The notes under the pieces: model-generated | Database searches by the model: none | The model's input: the letters and a program-made list of their open reading frames with translations, nothing else | What the model was told of the DNA's origin: nothing | Shown: positions 38,394-50,871 of the stretch, piece by piece | How the letters are laid out: every line of letters begins with the position of its first letter | How positions within the stretch are numbered: the first letter of the stretch is position 1 | Assembly (NCBI RefSeq): GCF_040954835.1 | Contig: NC_090698.1 | Span: 46,944,284-47,008,283, forward strand | DNA length: 64,000 nucleotides | Reading direction: 5' to 3' | Origin: Lepisosteus oculatus | Lineage: Eukaryota; Chordata; Actinopteri; Semionotiformes; Lepisosteidae | Translations under genes and position numbers: made by a program

Positions 38394-41300
38394 ATGAAGA
38401 CACTTTACTTTGTGCTTTATTTCATCGTGATTGTTCAAGCTTCATCTGAAAGTGAGTAAAATTCTTTTCGTTCTCAATTTCATCTATAAATTCAGATTTG
38501 ATCATGCAGATTTCTAGCAAGTAATATCATTTTCTGTTCACAAGGATTAAACATTAAATTTAATACATTAAATAACTGTGTGATTCTATTGAATATAAAT
38601 ACATATGGTTTTATTCACAAGTACAAGGTATTCATAGGAAGAACATGCAAGTTCCTGTAAATTAGAAATAATTTGATTTACCTTTGTAAAATGTATTCAT
38701 GTCACAAATTAAAAAAAGTTCCCAGCATGATCTAACCAAGATCTGGACAAACTATTGAAGTTATTCCTAGAGTACCATTTCTCATAGTCAAAAGCACATG
38801 ATATATATTTTTTTTCTTTTTCTCATTTGTCAGATTGCACTCAACCAAAAGAGGAAGGTATCGGAGATAAACAAGATTTAACATTTTACTATGATACAAC
38901 AGCTGGCAAATGTTTACCATTCTATTACAAGGGATCAGGGGGCAATGATAATCGTTTTAACTCAGACAGAGAATGCATGAAAGCCTGCTCATTGGAAAAA
39001 GAAGATCTGTACCCAAGTGGAAGTAAGTACAGCCTACCAAGAGCCTGTGATTTTAAGTACAGTATATTTATCCTGACTTGAGACTAATACCTGGACAAAA
39101 TCTAACAGTGTGCAAGTGTATGATTCCATTCTCTTTTACATGTGACCTCTTCCTTCTGTCCAAAACAAGGAAATGTTCCTCCATTAAGTGAAAGGCAAGT
39201 AATTTCCAATGCATGGGTAGGATTCTCACGTGCTGAGGAAAATGCAATTATAAAATGATCCCTCTGCCAAGGTCTTTGGAAGCAGAAATATTTCATTCAG
39301 AATTGATATTGAAACTGAGAGAACGAGGAAAAGACATTCACCACTTCAGTTGGTTTGGAGGTTTTATATCATAAGGATAATTAAAGAGAAAGTCAGTTCA
39401 TAAATTCAAATATAATACATTTATTTTTGGTATGGGTGGTATTGTGGCAGAAGGCTTGCATTGCTGGTTCCAGTTATGGGGCCCTGGGTTCAATTCTGGA
39501 CCTGGGGTGCTATCTGCATGGAGTTTATATGTTCTCCCTGTGTTCATGTGGATTTCTACCTGGTGTTCCAAGTTCCTCCCACAATCCAAAGACGTACTGT
39601 GAGGTTAATTGGATTCTGGGAAAATTGGTGTGAGTGTGTTCATGTCTTATATTTGTTTGTGTGTCTGTGCACCCTGCAATGGACTGGCATCCTGTCCAGG
39701 GTGTAACACAACGTACGCCCATAGCTTGCTGAGCTAGACTTGGGCTTCACCGCGACTCTCTATTTGAATTAAGTGGCTAGAAAATGGATGGATATGTGGA
39801 TTTTTGTTATGATTGTCTTTTACTTTATTGTTATGTGTTCACCCAATATGGAATCAGCAGCTGTGTCTGTACACAGTACAAACGCCCAGTGTGACTATAT
39901 GGATGAAGCAGTACAGGCTCCTCTGGTCTGTCTGCCCATTGGTCATCTCTGCAGTGCAGGAGGGTCCTGAATGAGGGTGAGGCACGTGCTTTGCTGAAGT
40001 CACTACTAGGCACCAGATTCCTAGGACATCACTGATTTACCAAGTGCAGGGAAAGACGAAGCATCATGCTCATCCCTAATCTAAGGCAACATTCATCCAG
40101 TTATTGTACAGTACAGTATGTGCTACAGCTTGAGGAAGTGTCACACCCAGGGTCACACTATGGATGAACATTCTGACACCAGCTCACAGAAGGTTTGCTT
40201 ACTCATTGAGAACATACTGTACCTGAAAGTTCATTGAAACTCATTGAGAATGTCCCTGAACGTTTTCTGATTGATCAATGCCCACGCTTAGTAGCAGGAG
40301 AAATATTGAAGGAAGAATGTGTTGAATTATTGCTGTGTCATATTTTTTTTAATGTGCATTCTACATTTTACAGTGTACAATCTATATTCTACAAATCCTT
40401 TTAAGCTTTTCACGTCAAAAACACTTTTTTTTAAATTATTTTCCAATTGTTCTTCTGAAGGCAGGTCTTAAAGTGCGATTTTGATATCCAATGGTACCGA
40501 CGGTGTTGAGCAGCTGCCTTACTAAACAATGGGAATGTAATCTTGTGATGGTGCTTGTCACAATTCTAGCTACACTTTTATCTTAAAAACACACACATGA
40601 GTCAAAATAATCAGTGCCTATATTAAGATCTTATTTTTCATGTCCTGGTAAAGTTAGATTTGTGGTGCTTTTCTGATTTACCCAATTTTTTATTTATCCA
40701 TTGATTAAAAGTTTGTTTTTATATTTTTATATTTATAAAACATATATTTAAAACAATCATGACACTTTGTAACAGATTACATTATTTCATTCTTTTTTTG
40801 CAGAAATTATTAACTTTAAAATTCAGTGTAACCTATTTTTCCTAACTAATCTCCAACCTAATTTGTTAATCAGAAATGTAAGAACAGCTCTAGTTTTAAT
40901 GTGACGTTTTATTTTTCTCTTTGAATTCAACATAATACTAGAATATTTCTCCTGTCTTTCCTACCTTTTCTAATCTGGGTATTTCTCAACATCGTGCCCT
41001 CCTCATGTTTGCACCAGTTATAAGACTTGGAGATAAAAACTTTTTCTTTCCTTTTTCTTTTCCACCCAGGGGCAGTTTGTGAAAAGCCGATGGATCCTGG
41101 AATGTGTTTTGGCAGGATCCCCATGTTTTACTATGACTCAAAAGAAAAGATCTGCAAGTCCTTCTTCTATGGAGGCTGTCAGGGAAATGGGAACCGATTT
41201 CAGAGTAAAAAGGAGTGTAAAGAAACATGCCAAGGTCAGCATTAATTAATTACATTAGTTTCTTGATACATTACTTGATCTTATGTATCATTACTTTCAT

Positions 41301-43655
41301 ATTTCTGAGCAGTACTAGTATATAGAAGATCACAGTGTTTGTATAGAATATTTTGTAAAGTTTATCTTGTAGTGTAATTATTTTTTTAACAAAGAATACA
41401 AAATACAACCATGGTAAACCTGCAGTCTAAACTTTTAAGATTTAACATTTAAGATTTAAAATTTAACAGATAAGGAAAGTTTCTAAAATACACATGAAAA
41501 CATTTCAAAATATACTGTAGGTTCAAAATGACGTGCTTTTTTTACCATCTTTCAAGTAAAATTATTGAAGTCCCTTCTTGCCTGGGAATGTAAGGTCTTT
41601 AAAACACAGTCTAATTTAACACTCACTTACACACTTCATCTTATTTCAGGGATGTTAACTAAAATGGCTGTTGTGTCAACATGCTGGTTTACTTTTCAGT
41701 AATCACTGTTGATGAAAGGAGTGGCTATTGCTCTGCGCAGAAAACCAAAGTTAATAAATAGCAGAAACTCCCATTGTGCAAAACCAAAACTCAAAGGTGA
41801 ACATTTGAGCACAGGAGTTATAATTAAAAGACCGTCTGCTTATTTGTGATGGGACAGTGTGCCATATTTGCATCTTTAATACATCTGCATGTTTTATATT
41901 GGGTGAAATTTAAATTAAAAAAGCAAAACAACAACTAAATTAGTGTATCAATTCTGTAGCAAAGGCTAGGAAAAAGAATTGTACACTGTGTTGTGTTACA
42001 GTGTTTGCCCTTGCCTTGCTATAGTATGTGTGATGTATTCACCTTCCATCCATAAGCGACATTTTACAGACAAGATGAATATTTAAGGAAAAACGCATGA
42101 TATTTGTAAATTGAATACAGTAAAATAAGACTATTACTCCTGTAAAAAACTTAACACATAAAATACATTTGTGTCATAGGTCTGTTTTTAATCAGGGAAA
42201 AAGTCCCAAATCTTTTTTTGCTCTCATTCTGGGTTCTGGTTTTAAGCGTTTGTGATCTACAATAATCACTATATTGAGTTTCCACTAGGTGGCTACTCTG
42301 TTCTTGATTCCACAAGTTCATTTCCTTGTTTTTTAACAGCAATATCAGGAAGATCTGGTGTGAGCGGGACAGAAGAACCTGAACCAACCTCTGTAAATCT
42401 AGGTAAATTCTACACATAAGGAAATATAACATTTTCTGCTTGAAATTAAATGGCTCCATTTTGTTTGCAATTTCATTCCAAAACTTGTAACTGTATTATT
42501 AGTCTGTATGGGGTTTTCAAGCGTGGTCTGCAGATCCCTTTGGTTCCTTAGACACTTTTCATGGAGTCCCCAATAAAGAAAGTGAACTTCTGCACTTGAA
42601 GATTGGATTTGGGCCTCAGTATTCTCAAATTGTGGGTCTGGATCTAATAAGTTGTTCAGCAGGTGTGGAGACCCTCTGCCTCAGTGTCCTGGTTTTTCAG
42701 GACCAGTTTATTGATTTTTGTAGCATTATATCTCCTTCTCCAAGCAACTTCTGAGAGAGGAGATCTCCAGTAATGCTGAAAGCAACCAGAGGATCTTCCT
42801 TACTCAAGCAGGACCTGGTGATAACCTACCTGCTAGCCTTTTAGAATAACGTTGTGTTACTTTAAAAAAAAGTTTGCATCAAAATCTTATTGAGCTATGG
42901 ATGTAAACATTTTCATTGTGCATAAGTACAGTACATTGTTATAGGAAATGATGAGTAATTATGAATTAGGGCGAGTGAAACAAATTGAATCTGACTGCTG
43001 TCATCCCTCCAGACTTTAGTTGTAAACTACATTTGTACAAGAAGAGCACAGTAGAACGTTTAAAATCATAATGAGGTGGGAAAGTACTTCTAGAGATTAA
43101 TTTGTTTTTGTTGTTTTTACCCTTCCAGGACTTGCAGTAGGAATTGTAGGTGGAGTCATTTTTGCAGTGGCACTCATTTCTCTCATAGTTGTTACTGTTC
43201 TGCAAAGGTAAGATTCACATAATTTGTTACTTATTCAGACATAATAGATATGAAACATAGGTATACGTAGGTATATTTTGTCCATTGACATCACCAAGGA
43301 GGAATTAACAGCTCTTTCCCATTTAAACAAACTGAGACTTGCTGAGACCTGCTGTCCATGGCTGCAAACATTGACTTTCTATTTGCAAAATGTAGTAATC
43401 ATAAGTCTTAAGCCAGTCTGTATATATCTTACTGACATTTGCAATTATGAAAGGGCATTCATTCAGTTCATTCATTATTAAATTGAATGAATTTATAAAT
43501 AAAGTTTCAAATGATGGATGCATATGCTTTTTTGTCATACTGTAATCTTACGATGAATCTCAAAGCGCAATAACATACTGTAACACGTCACAATGCTTTC
43601 TAGGAAGAAGAAAAGAACACGCAAACCTGTACCAACAGAAGTAGAGATGGCATAA
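38394..43655 (+). CDS. Two-Kunitz single-pass membrane protein, six exons
   Basis: Exons are 38394-38451, 38834-39022, 41070-41234, 42340-42402, 43129-43207 and 43604-43655. They join to 201 codons plus TAA. The first four introns are phase 1 and the last is phase 2. In order the protein has a signal peptide (MKTLYFVLYFIVIVQASSE), a degenerate Kunitz domain, a canonical Kunitz domain, a Ser/Glu-rich linker of about 20 residues, one transmembrane helix (VGIVGGVIFAVALISLIVV) and a short basic tail (RRKKKRTRKPVPTEVEMA). This gives a type I membrane protein with both domains outside the cell. Two Kunitz domains plus a membrane anchor recall SPINT2 (HAI-2), but the helix and tail do not match what I know of it, so no symbol is given. 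The likely role is control of a chymotrypsin-like serine protease at the cell surface. A polyadenylation signal is at 44132. Confidence 0.88.
38834..39022 (+). CDS. Exon encoding degenerate Kunitz domain 1
   Basis: Aligned to BPTI numbering without gaps, it keeps Cys5, Cys30, Cys51 and Cys55, the FYYD and GKC positions, Asn43 and Phe45. Position 14 is Gly and position 38 is Ser, so the 14-38 disulphide that braces the inhibitory loop is absent. P1 (position 15) is Asp, and position 36, nearly always Gly, is Lys. The reading is NCTQPKEEGIGDKQDLTFYY and onward, ending ECMKACS. The fold is likely kept, while canonical protease inhibition is unlikely. Confidence 0.9.
39430..39795 (+). repeat. L2/CR1-type tail repeat in intron 2 of the Kunitz gene
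   Basis: The most complete plus-strand copy of this family here: 'ggccctgggttcaattctgg', 'catggagtttatatgttctccctgtg', 'cctcccacaatccaaagacgta', 'gaggttaattggattctggg', 'gcaatggactggcatcctgtccagggtg', and the terminal 'aagtggctagaaaatggatgg'. Confidence 0.85.
41070..41234 (+). CDS. Exon encoding canonical Kunitz domain 2
   Basis: All six cysteines are present at standard spacing (C5-x8-C14-x15-C30-x7-C38-x12-C51-x3-C55). The PGMCFGR loop gives P1 = Phe15 and P1' = Gly16, and FFYGGCQGNGNRF is the classic Kunitz signature. Phe at P1 predicts preference for chymotrypsin-like rather than trypsin-like proteases. This is an inference from family behaviour, not something the sequence proves. Confidence 0.93.
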
Positions 43656-44131
43656 AAAGAGCATGGAACAGAAGTCAAAAGGATTTTTATACTGTGTATT
43701 TGTGTGACAAGCTACAGTAAATGCTAATATTTTAAATTTTATCTTTTTTTAATTTGAATACTAACCTGACCTCTAAAAGGCAGTTTTAGATTAAATTGTA
43801 GTTACTTTTTTGCCAAAAGTGTTGCTTGCATTGTTGATTGTTTAGACATTAATAGCTTCTTCATTAATCATTATACAGTATGAACACTCACATCTATTGT
43901 TACACAAAACCACACTGGAGGGTTAAAGCAAGCACTACTCCAACAGAAACAGTTATAAATGTACAGTAATACAGTACTTTTTTATGGTTCAGTTATTAGT
44001 TGAATCAGATAATGCAAATACTTGTATATATCTCAACCCATTTAAATCTCTCAACATTTAATTGTCTTCCTTCTCGGTGAAATGGGTGAGTTTTCTTTTC
44101 CATAATTTATACTTGTTCTGCTTAGAAAGAA

Positions 44132-44137
44132 AATAAA
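44132..44137 (+). promoter_or_regulatory. Polyadenylation signal of the Kunitz gene
   Basis: AATAAA about 480 bases after the stop codon at 43653-43655, followed by T-rich sequence with 'tgttcatttgtttc'. It is the best candidate, but none of it is proven. Confidence 0.45.
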
Positions 44138-44336
44138 GAAAACATTTTGTTCATTTGTTTCTTTTCTTGAAGATTTATGAGTCTTAAGATTGCTTTCTTT
44201 TTTTGCAATTGAAGATAAGGATTCGAATTTACAAGTGGGTCTCAAGAAGCAATATTTATTTGCAACACATCTTCATGTATGAACTATGCAGTTCACGTCA
44301 GACGAATGTTTGCTTAGCTTTGAGGAGCAGATTCTA

Positions 44337-44724
44337 TAATAATAATAATGATAATAATAATAATTGCTTACACTTATATAGCGCTTTTCTGGACACTCCA
44401 CTCAAAGTGCTTTACAGGTAATGGGGACTCCCCTCCACCACCAATGTGCAGCATCCACCTGGATGATGCGACGGCAGCCATAGTGCGCCAGAATGCTCAC
44501 CACACATCAGCTGTCAGTGGGGAGGAGATCAGAGTAATGTAGCCAATTCACAGAGGGGGATTCATTAAGAGGCCATGATTGGTAAAGGCCAATGGGAAAT
44601 TGACACCCCTACTCTTTTCGAGAAACGCCCTGGGATTTTTAATGACCACAGAGAGTTAGGACCTCGGTTTTACATCTCATCCGAAGGACGGCACCTGTTT
44701 ACAGTATAGTGTCCCCGTCACTAC
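44337..44724 (-). mobile_element. 5S rRNA-derived SINE, head missing
   Basis: It has the (aat)n tail and 'tgcttacacttatatagcgcttttctggacac', then the family body to 'tatagtgtccccgtcactac'. The 5S-like head seen in the other copies is absent, consistent with 5' truncation during reverse transcription. It also lacks the 'tttggccaggacgccagggt' segment. Confidence 0.82.
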
Positions 44725-46621
44725 TACTCATTCCTCATCTGAGGTATTACAAATGAGCTCTCCTGTTTTGGTGGTAGCCTTCTTTGCTATCCCTGTTGCA
44801 CCACTGACAACCAAGCACCAAGTGTATCCAGTGTATACAGTTTGCTACTAACTGGCTATAAATTACCATCTAAAAGTTAAAATATATTATTGTTAAACTA
44901 ATCTAATTTGAGCTATCTCATTGTTTTTGTTTGCTCTCTGGGGAGGCAATGGTTATCTATGTAGTGGCTTATTAACACTTGACTGATACTACAGCTTTGT
45001 TACCCTGTTCCCTCTTAGTCGTATTCCTAATACCCCATGATGCCTTAACTTTAACTCCAAATGTATTTAGTATTTCCTAACTATTTCTTCCTCATTTTTA
45101 TCAAATTTTAAAAAACGCCCTCTTGCTTTTGTTTTTCTCCAGTGATATTACTGTACATTCATATATGGAATGAAGACTCTCCTGAACCCAGTTTGCCTTT
45201 TTTCATCCTTGTGTACTTCTATTGTTGTACAGCCTTGCAGTGTTACAATTCTATTCCACACAGAGAAACAAGGACACCATTTTAAAATTGATCTTTGCAT
45301 TACTTAAAGTAAAATCATAACCTTATGGCTAGATTCACCAGATATGGATTATTGGTATGAATTGTGATATTATTATCCTCCGGCTAAGGCTTTTACAATA
45401 AAGGAAAGTGTAATACTTACAGAAAGGAGACTTTTTTGGGAAACAAAAGGAAAGGAAGGCAGAATTACCAAAAAAACATAACTTCAAAGATTAAACATAA
45501 AACAGATGCGCTAAAAACAATAAAGCCACATAAAACAGTTGTGATATTGGTACCTGTTGCAACACTGTCTACCTATGTATGCCTCCTGCTAACTCCAATG
45601 GCATTGACCTCTTACTACAGAGGATCATGGTATGTCTTTGGTAACTACTGTACATGTGTTCTGGCAAAGGCATCTCTTTCTTTCATGCTGGCTTACCTCG
45701 ACTGTAAGGCTCTTTGCAAATAAGCCCTTCATACAGTACAGTATGTCTTGAAGACTCAGCTACCCTTCCTATCATTTTTTTTTGCACTTGCACCATTCTC
45801 TGTTCTATTCTCTAACCTCCTCTTACCTCTGTGCTGTAAAAGTGGCCCTAAATAGCCCAGTGCCTATGGAAATACATTACTTATCTTATTTGCTTCTCCT
45901 CAAGAAGTTCCTGATACAGGACGCAGCCACACTGCAGAGTACTTGCCGTGCCATGTGTCGATTATTTTACACCACACGATACACTTTTACAATACATTAT
46001 TCTTATATTACCTCTGAAATTTCATATTCACCTTTCCTGTTGTCACTTCACCTTTTTAGAGAAGCAGTGCTCCTGGGTCTTGTTCAGCCATCAGTAAAAA
46101 GTGATATTTTCCATTAATAAAAGTAACAGACCTGCATGTTCTACTTCAGCAAACAATGACGACACGTTAAATTTGACATAGGCTGCTGACTGCCCCATTA
46201 TTTCTTCTATACTGTAAATAGCAAAAAAGGCAGAGTGGTTCTATGAACAATAAGCAACTTCTTTTTACAATAATCAAGGCTTAAGAGTACAAATAAAGCT
46301 AAAATAACATGTCTTGGAAATGTACACAGAGAAAACAAGTTATACAGTACAAAAAAAAGAGCAGCATTCTTAAAACTTCAGCAAAATCAGGTATTGACTT
46401 TGGTCAGTGAGTTATGACCACCCGGGACCCCATCCACACCAGGAAAAAAACAAAAAAACAAATTCTTGAAGAGGTATTGGTATGTAAAACGCCGACAGAA
46501 ATATCCAATCACTTACAGACTCATTTGTCAGAATATGGACCTTCAGGAACAGTAAAAACAGTGCCACACAAATTAACAATGGCTATAAGAAACCTCTAAC
46601 TGGCAGGACCAACAGTAATTA
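44725..46621. other. Gene-free stretch
   Basis: Short frames only. The longest are hydrophobic or lysine-rich, with no motif and no convincing splice borders. Nothing else is recognised. Confidence 0.4.
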
Positions 46622-47143
46622 CAATAATAATAATTGCTTACACTTATAAAGCACTTTTCTGGACACTCCACTCAAAGTACTTTACAGGTTATGGGGACTC
46701 CCCACAACCACCACCAATGTGCAGCATCCACCTGGATGATGCGACGGCCAGAACGCTCACCACACATCAGCTATCAGTGGGGAGGAGAGCAGAGTAATGA
46801 AGCCAATTCATAGATGGGGATTATTAGGAGGCCATGACTGGTAAGGGCCAATGGAAAATTTGGCAAGGACGCCAGGGTTACACTCTTTTTGAGAAACCCT
46901 GGGATTTTTAATGACCACAGAGGACGGCGCCTTTTCATAGTATAGTGTCCCCATCACTATACTGGGGCATTAGGACCCACATGGACTGCAGGGTGAGCGC
47001 CCTCTGCTGGCCCCACTAACATCTCTTCCAGTAAGAACCTTCGTTTTTCCCAGGAGGTCTTTCGTCCAGGTACTCACCAGGCTCACACCTGCTTAGCTTT
47101 AGTGGGTTAATAGTTGTGAGTTGCAGGGTGATATGGCTGCTGG
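46622..47143 (-). mobile_element. 5S rRNA-derived SINE
   Basis: Tail at the left ('aataataataattgcttacacttataaagcac') and 5S-like head at the right ('cccaggaggtctttcgtccaggtactcaccaggctcacacctgcttagctttagtggg'). It has several internal deletions, for example in the 'gatgcgacggc|cagaacgctc' region. Confidence 0.85.
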
Positions 47144-49454
47144 CTAATTAATTGCCAGGGATCTTTTATAAAGAAGTTACTTCCATGAAAGGATAGAGGT
47201 AAAATGCTCAGAACTGATAAGGACTGTTCTTCAAAGGCACAAAACAGATTTACAGTATTCTGTGTAATAGAAAAGGAAAATCTTTAACTTCGATTATATT
47301 ACTATTCGTAAACATACAGAATGTCAGTTTTGACTTTTTTTAGTAATACCAATGATACAATGTATTACATTATTTCATTGTTAGATTTGGCTGTTGTTAT
47401 TTGCTTCTGCCATATGGCTCTAAGTGCATAATGTGAAGCTTACAAAATAGGGTAAATACATTTGGTTCTCTCTTACAGAAGACAATTCTTACAAGAATTT
47501 CACATACCATGCAAAACATATGCAAAATGTAAGTGTATGCCATTTCCAGAAGTGTAACCATGGCAATTGATCAAACTAGAATAGTGGCCTGAATGTCCTC
47601 GTTTGCAAAATGTCTTTTGTTTTTATTCATGCCGAGTTTAACAACCACTGTTGCATTACAGCAGGTCAATAATGTTGCTTCTAAGTTAACACTGTACAGG
47701 ACTGATATTTCGTACATGTTCCTTCGATAATTTACCACTGCATAATATACTCTGTATTATCTGTATTAGTTTTTATCTATTCTTACTTCTAAAATCCTAA
47801 CAAACATTTTTGTTAGCATATATAGTATGTTTTATTTGTAAAATTGTGACACTTCCTATAGTGGGATTACACCCTCATTAAACTTAATATAGTTTTTAAA
47901 CTTAAGAGAGCTCAATGCACAAAGAGGGCTCAGCCACTATCAGTCACACAAGATCACATGCTTTCAATAGACAGACCAGTGTCAGTAGCTCTGAATATTT
48001 TAAGGATTTTAATAATGATACAAAGAATAACAAAAAAAGATTGATTACACTTCTCTTTTTTAACACATTTATTTTTTTAAGTGTATGTAAAAAATTCTTA
48101 CATATATCAGAAACATTTCATTTTCTGTGAGTTTCTGGAACAACAGCTACACTATTAAAAACACATTCATGCTAAGAGTTTGAATTAGATATATGGGATA
48201 TAAACTTTCAGAAAAAATAATTACAATAGGATGCTGGAAAAAATGAGTTGACTGCATGGTATAGATTGTGTATCTTCTTATAGAAGTAGAAAAATTAAAT
48301 AAATGTTCCTTACTTCATAGGAAATGTCTAATCTCAGAAGCTGGCAGATTCAAAGCTGGTGTAATGCCACTTTATGCTACCTTGTCATAATTTCTTAGTG
48401 GTAGCAAAATGTGGCCCGTACAGTTATCAGAATTTAAACCTCATAAAAAATTCCTACAGGAACTAAAATGTTGTCTCAAAGTATAAATATTTGTTGCAAG
48501 CAGGAAAGGGAAATAATTTAAATAAATAAATATGAAATCCAAGCAGTTGGTACAATTTGAGGCAGCTGAGTTCTTTATTCTCTGTCACAGCTGCAGAGAC
48601 AGAGTAATAAATCAGATCAAATACTGTGTTGCTGAAACCACACAACTACACAACACTAAACAAAAACACATATACCAGTTACACTATATACAAACCAAAG
48701 TGTCTCCAAGGCCTATGTTCTACAGATCTACACAAAAGGCTAGCCTTTTAACCTGAAAGATATATCTTTCAAAAATTCAACCCAAGACTAACTGTAACTG
48801 CCTACAACCTGGACGCAAGCAGTGAATGTAAATCTATCTCCCTATTTTAAAGATGCATCACCAAGTAGGAGAGAATATCTTTATCCTGAGAATTTCTCCA
48901 CTAAAGAAACCTGAATTTCTTAAATTAAAAACTGTAGGATCACAATCTCTTTATAATATCGTACAGATAACATAGCCAGAAGATTTCCATCAGAAAATGG
49001 TCCTCTCAGCTGGCACAAGATTTGAGCAGGAGGATGATGGTAGTGTTTCTTCTTTCTGTCTGTCTTCTGATTCCTTCTTTACTCTTCTGTTGCCTTCTAT
49101 CCTCCCTCTCTCTTCCTGTCTTTTTGTGCCATGTTTCTGTGTATTGAGCCTTCAAATCAAGAAACTGATTATCTAGGGTAAACTGCAAAATCCTTTCATC
49201 ATTGGTGTTCACCTACCTGTAAACTCACCTGAAACTAAGCAAATGCCTGATTCTACCCACTGTTCCCAGGCTCCTTGTTTAGGCTTTAATTAGAGCAATA
49301 AGATATTAAATGCAAAATATAGATTTAATGACCAAATCGTGGATTGTAACATACTGATGACTGTGTTTGAAAAGAATAATCTAAAAGCATGTACTTTGTT
49401 ACTCAGGAAAAATGTTTTTATATATGTTCAAAAGTGTTAAAGACAATGATTCAT
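47144..49454. other. Gene-free stretch
   Basis: AT-rich, with no recognised gene. A minus-strand frame at 49006-49212 is rich in Arg, Lys, Glu and Gln, but it mostly reflects a polypyrimidine tract on the plus strand and is not called. Confidence 0.4.
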
Positions 49455-49770
49455 CCTTCAAGAGCTGAAGCCTATCCAGGCAAGCCAGGGGCACAAGGCA
49501 GGATACACCCTGGATGGGACACAAGTCCATTGCAGGGAACACACACAAAATCAGACATGTACACACTCACATAGATTTTCACAGAAGCCAGTTAACCTAC
49601 AGAGTGTCTTTGTACTGTGGGAGGAAATCGAAGCACCTGGAGGAAACCCAGACGAGCACGGAGAGAACTTACAAAGTCCGTGCAGATAGAGCACTAGGTA
49701 CACAATTGAACCCAGGGCCCTAGCACTATGAGGGAGCAATGCTGACCACTGCCCCACTGTGCTACCCTGT
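49455..49770 (-). repeat. L2/CR1-type tail repeat
   Basis: Reverse complement of the family at 39430-39795. The shared blocks include 'caggatacaccctggatgggac', 'ccattgcagggaacacac', 'tttgtactgtgggaggaaat', 'cacctggaggaaaccca' and 'ttgaacccagggcc'. Confidence 0.85.
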
Positions 49771-49869
49771 GATCATCACAAGACTTTCACAAGATCACAA
49801 GATGCTTTCCATGCCATTTAACTGTCAGGAAAAGGCTACAAAGTAGTAACACAGCTACTCTATAAGTAG

Positions 49870-50865
49870 CAAGTAATAGGTTTATTCCATGCTGAAAAAA
49901 AGAAGAAAGAGAACACAACGTTTCGGCCGTGGAGCCTTCTTCAGGTGTGAGAGAGACAAGGCAGTAGGCAAAGGTAAAGTAGCTGGAGAACAAAGGTTGG
50001 GAGGGAGGAGGAGTGAGAGGCGGGAGCAGGGGACAGAAAGAGAGGCCAATCAAGAGGTGTGAAGTCAGAATGGGTGCAGAGAGGTGTGAAATGAAACTTC
50101 CAATGAAGGGAGAAAATTTAAAAGAACAGTAATCTGTCATTAAGGGAAGGGAGAATGTGTGATCCTAGCTGCAGAATAATTTTAGTTTCGGTGGTCTTTC
50201 TGACACCAGGGGACAGAAAGAGTAAAAGTTGTGTTCTCTTTCTTCTTTTTTTCAGCATGGAATAAACCTATTACTTGTTCCTTTGCAGCCTACGCATGCT
50301 GACGCAGCTACCCACCTGAACTACTCTATAACTCGGAGACCGCTTCAGAGAACACGTCAGGGCTGTGAAGATTAAAGATCTCTCCAAGCCCATTGTTTCT
50401 CATTTCACCTCTGACGGCCACGACCACTCTAATCTCTCCGTCTGTGTTCTCTGTGTTCTCGGTTTTCCGAACTCATACATCAGAAAGACCACCGAAACTA
50501 AAATTATTCTGCAGCTAGGATCAAACATTCTCCCTTCCCTTAACGACAGATTACTGTTCTTTTAAATTTTCTCCATTCATTAGAAGTTTCATTTCACACC
50601 TCTCTGCACCCATTCTGACTTCACACCTCTTGATTAGCCTCTCTTTCTGTCCCCTGCTCCCGCCTCTCACTCCTCCTCCCTCTAAACCTTTGTTCTCCCG
50701 CTACTTTACCTTTGCCTACTGCCCTGTCTCTCTCACACCTGAAGAAGGCTCCACGGCCGAAACGTTGTGTTCTCTTTCTTCTTTTTTTCAGCATGGAATA
50801 AACCTATTACTTGTTCCTTTGCAGCCTACGCATGCTGACGCAGCTACCCACCTGAACTACTCTAT
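49870..50865. mobile_element. Composite Penelope-like insertion (inverted plus tandem parts)
   Basis: The left part (about 49870-50221) is the element's 3' tail and end of coding sequence in minus orientation. The right part is plus-oriented: first a fragment of the tail (about 50224-50330), then a longer copy with coding remnant (50365-50565, VSHFTSDGHDHSNLSVCVL) and a full tail. The 50-base stretch 'tttgcagcctacgcatgctgacgcagctaccc...' occurs twice (50282 and 50817) and marks the tandem unit junction. The identical 15-mer ctactctataagtag flanks the whole at 49855-49869 and 50857-50871. Such inverted and tandem partial copies are typical of Penelope-like elements. Confidence 0.75.
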
Positions 50866-50871
50866 AAGTAG

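Noticed and set aside
49006-49212. 68-residue minus-strand Arg/Lys/Glu-rich frame
   Set aside because: It reflects a polypyrimidine tract; there is no homology or splice support.
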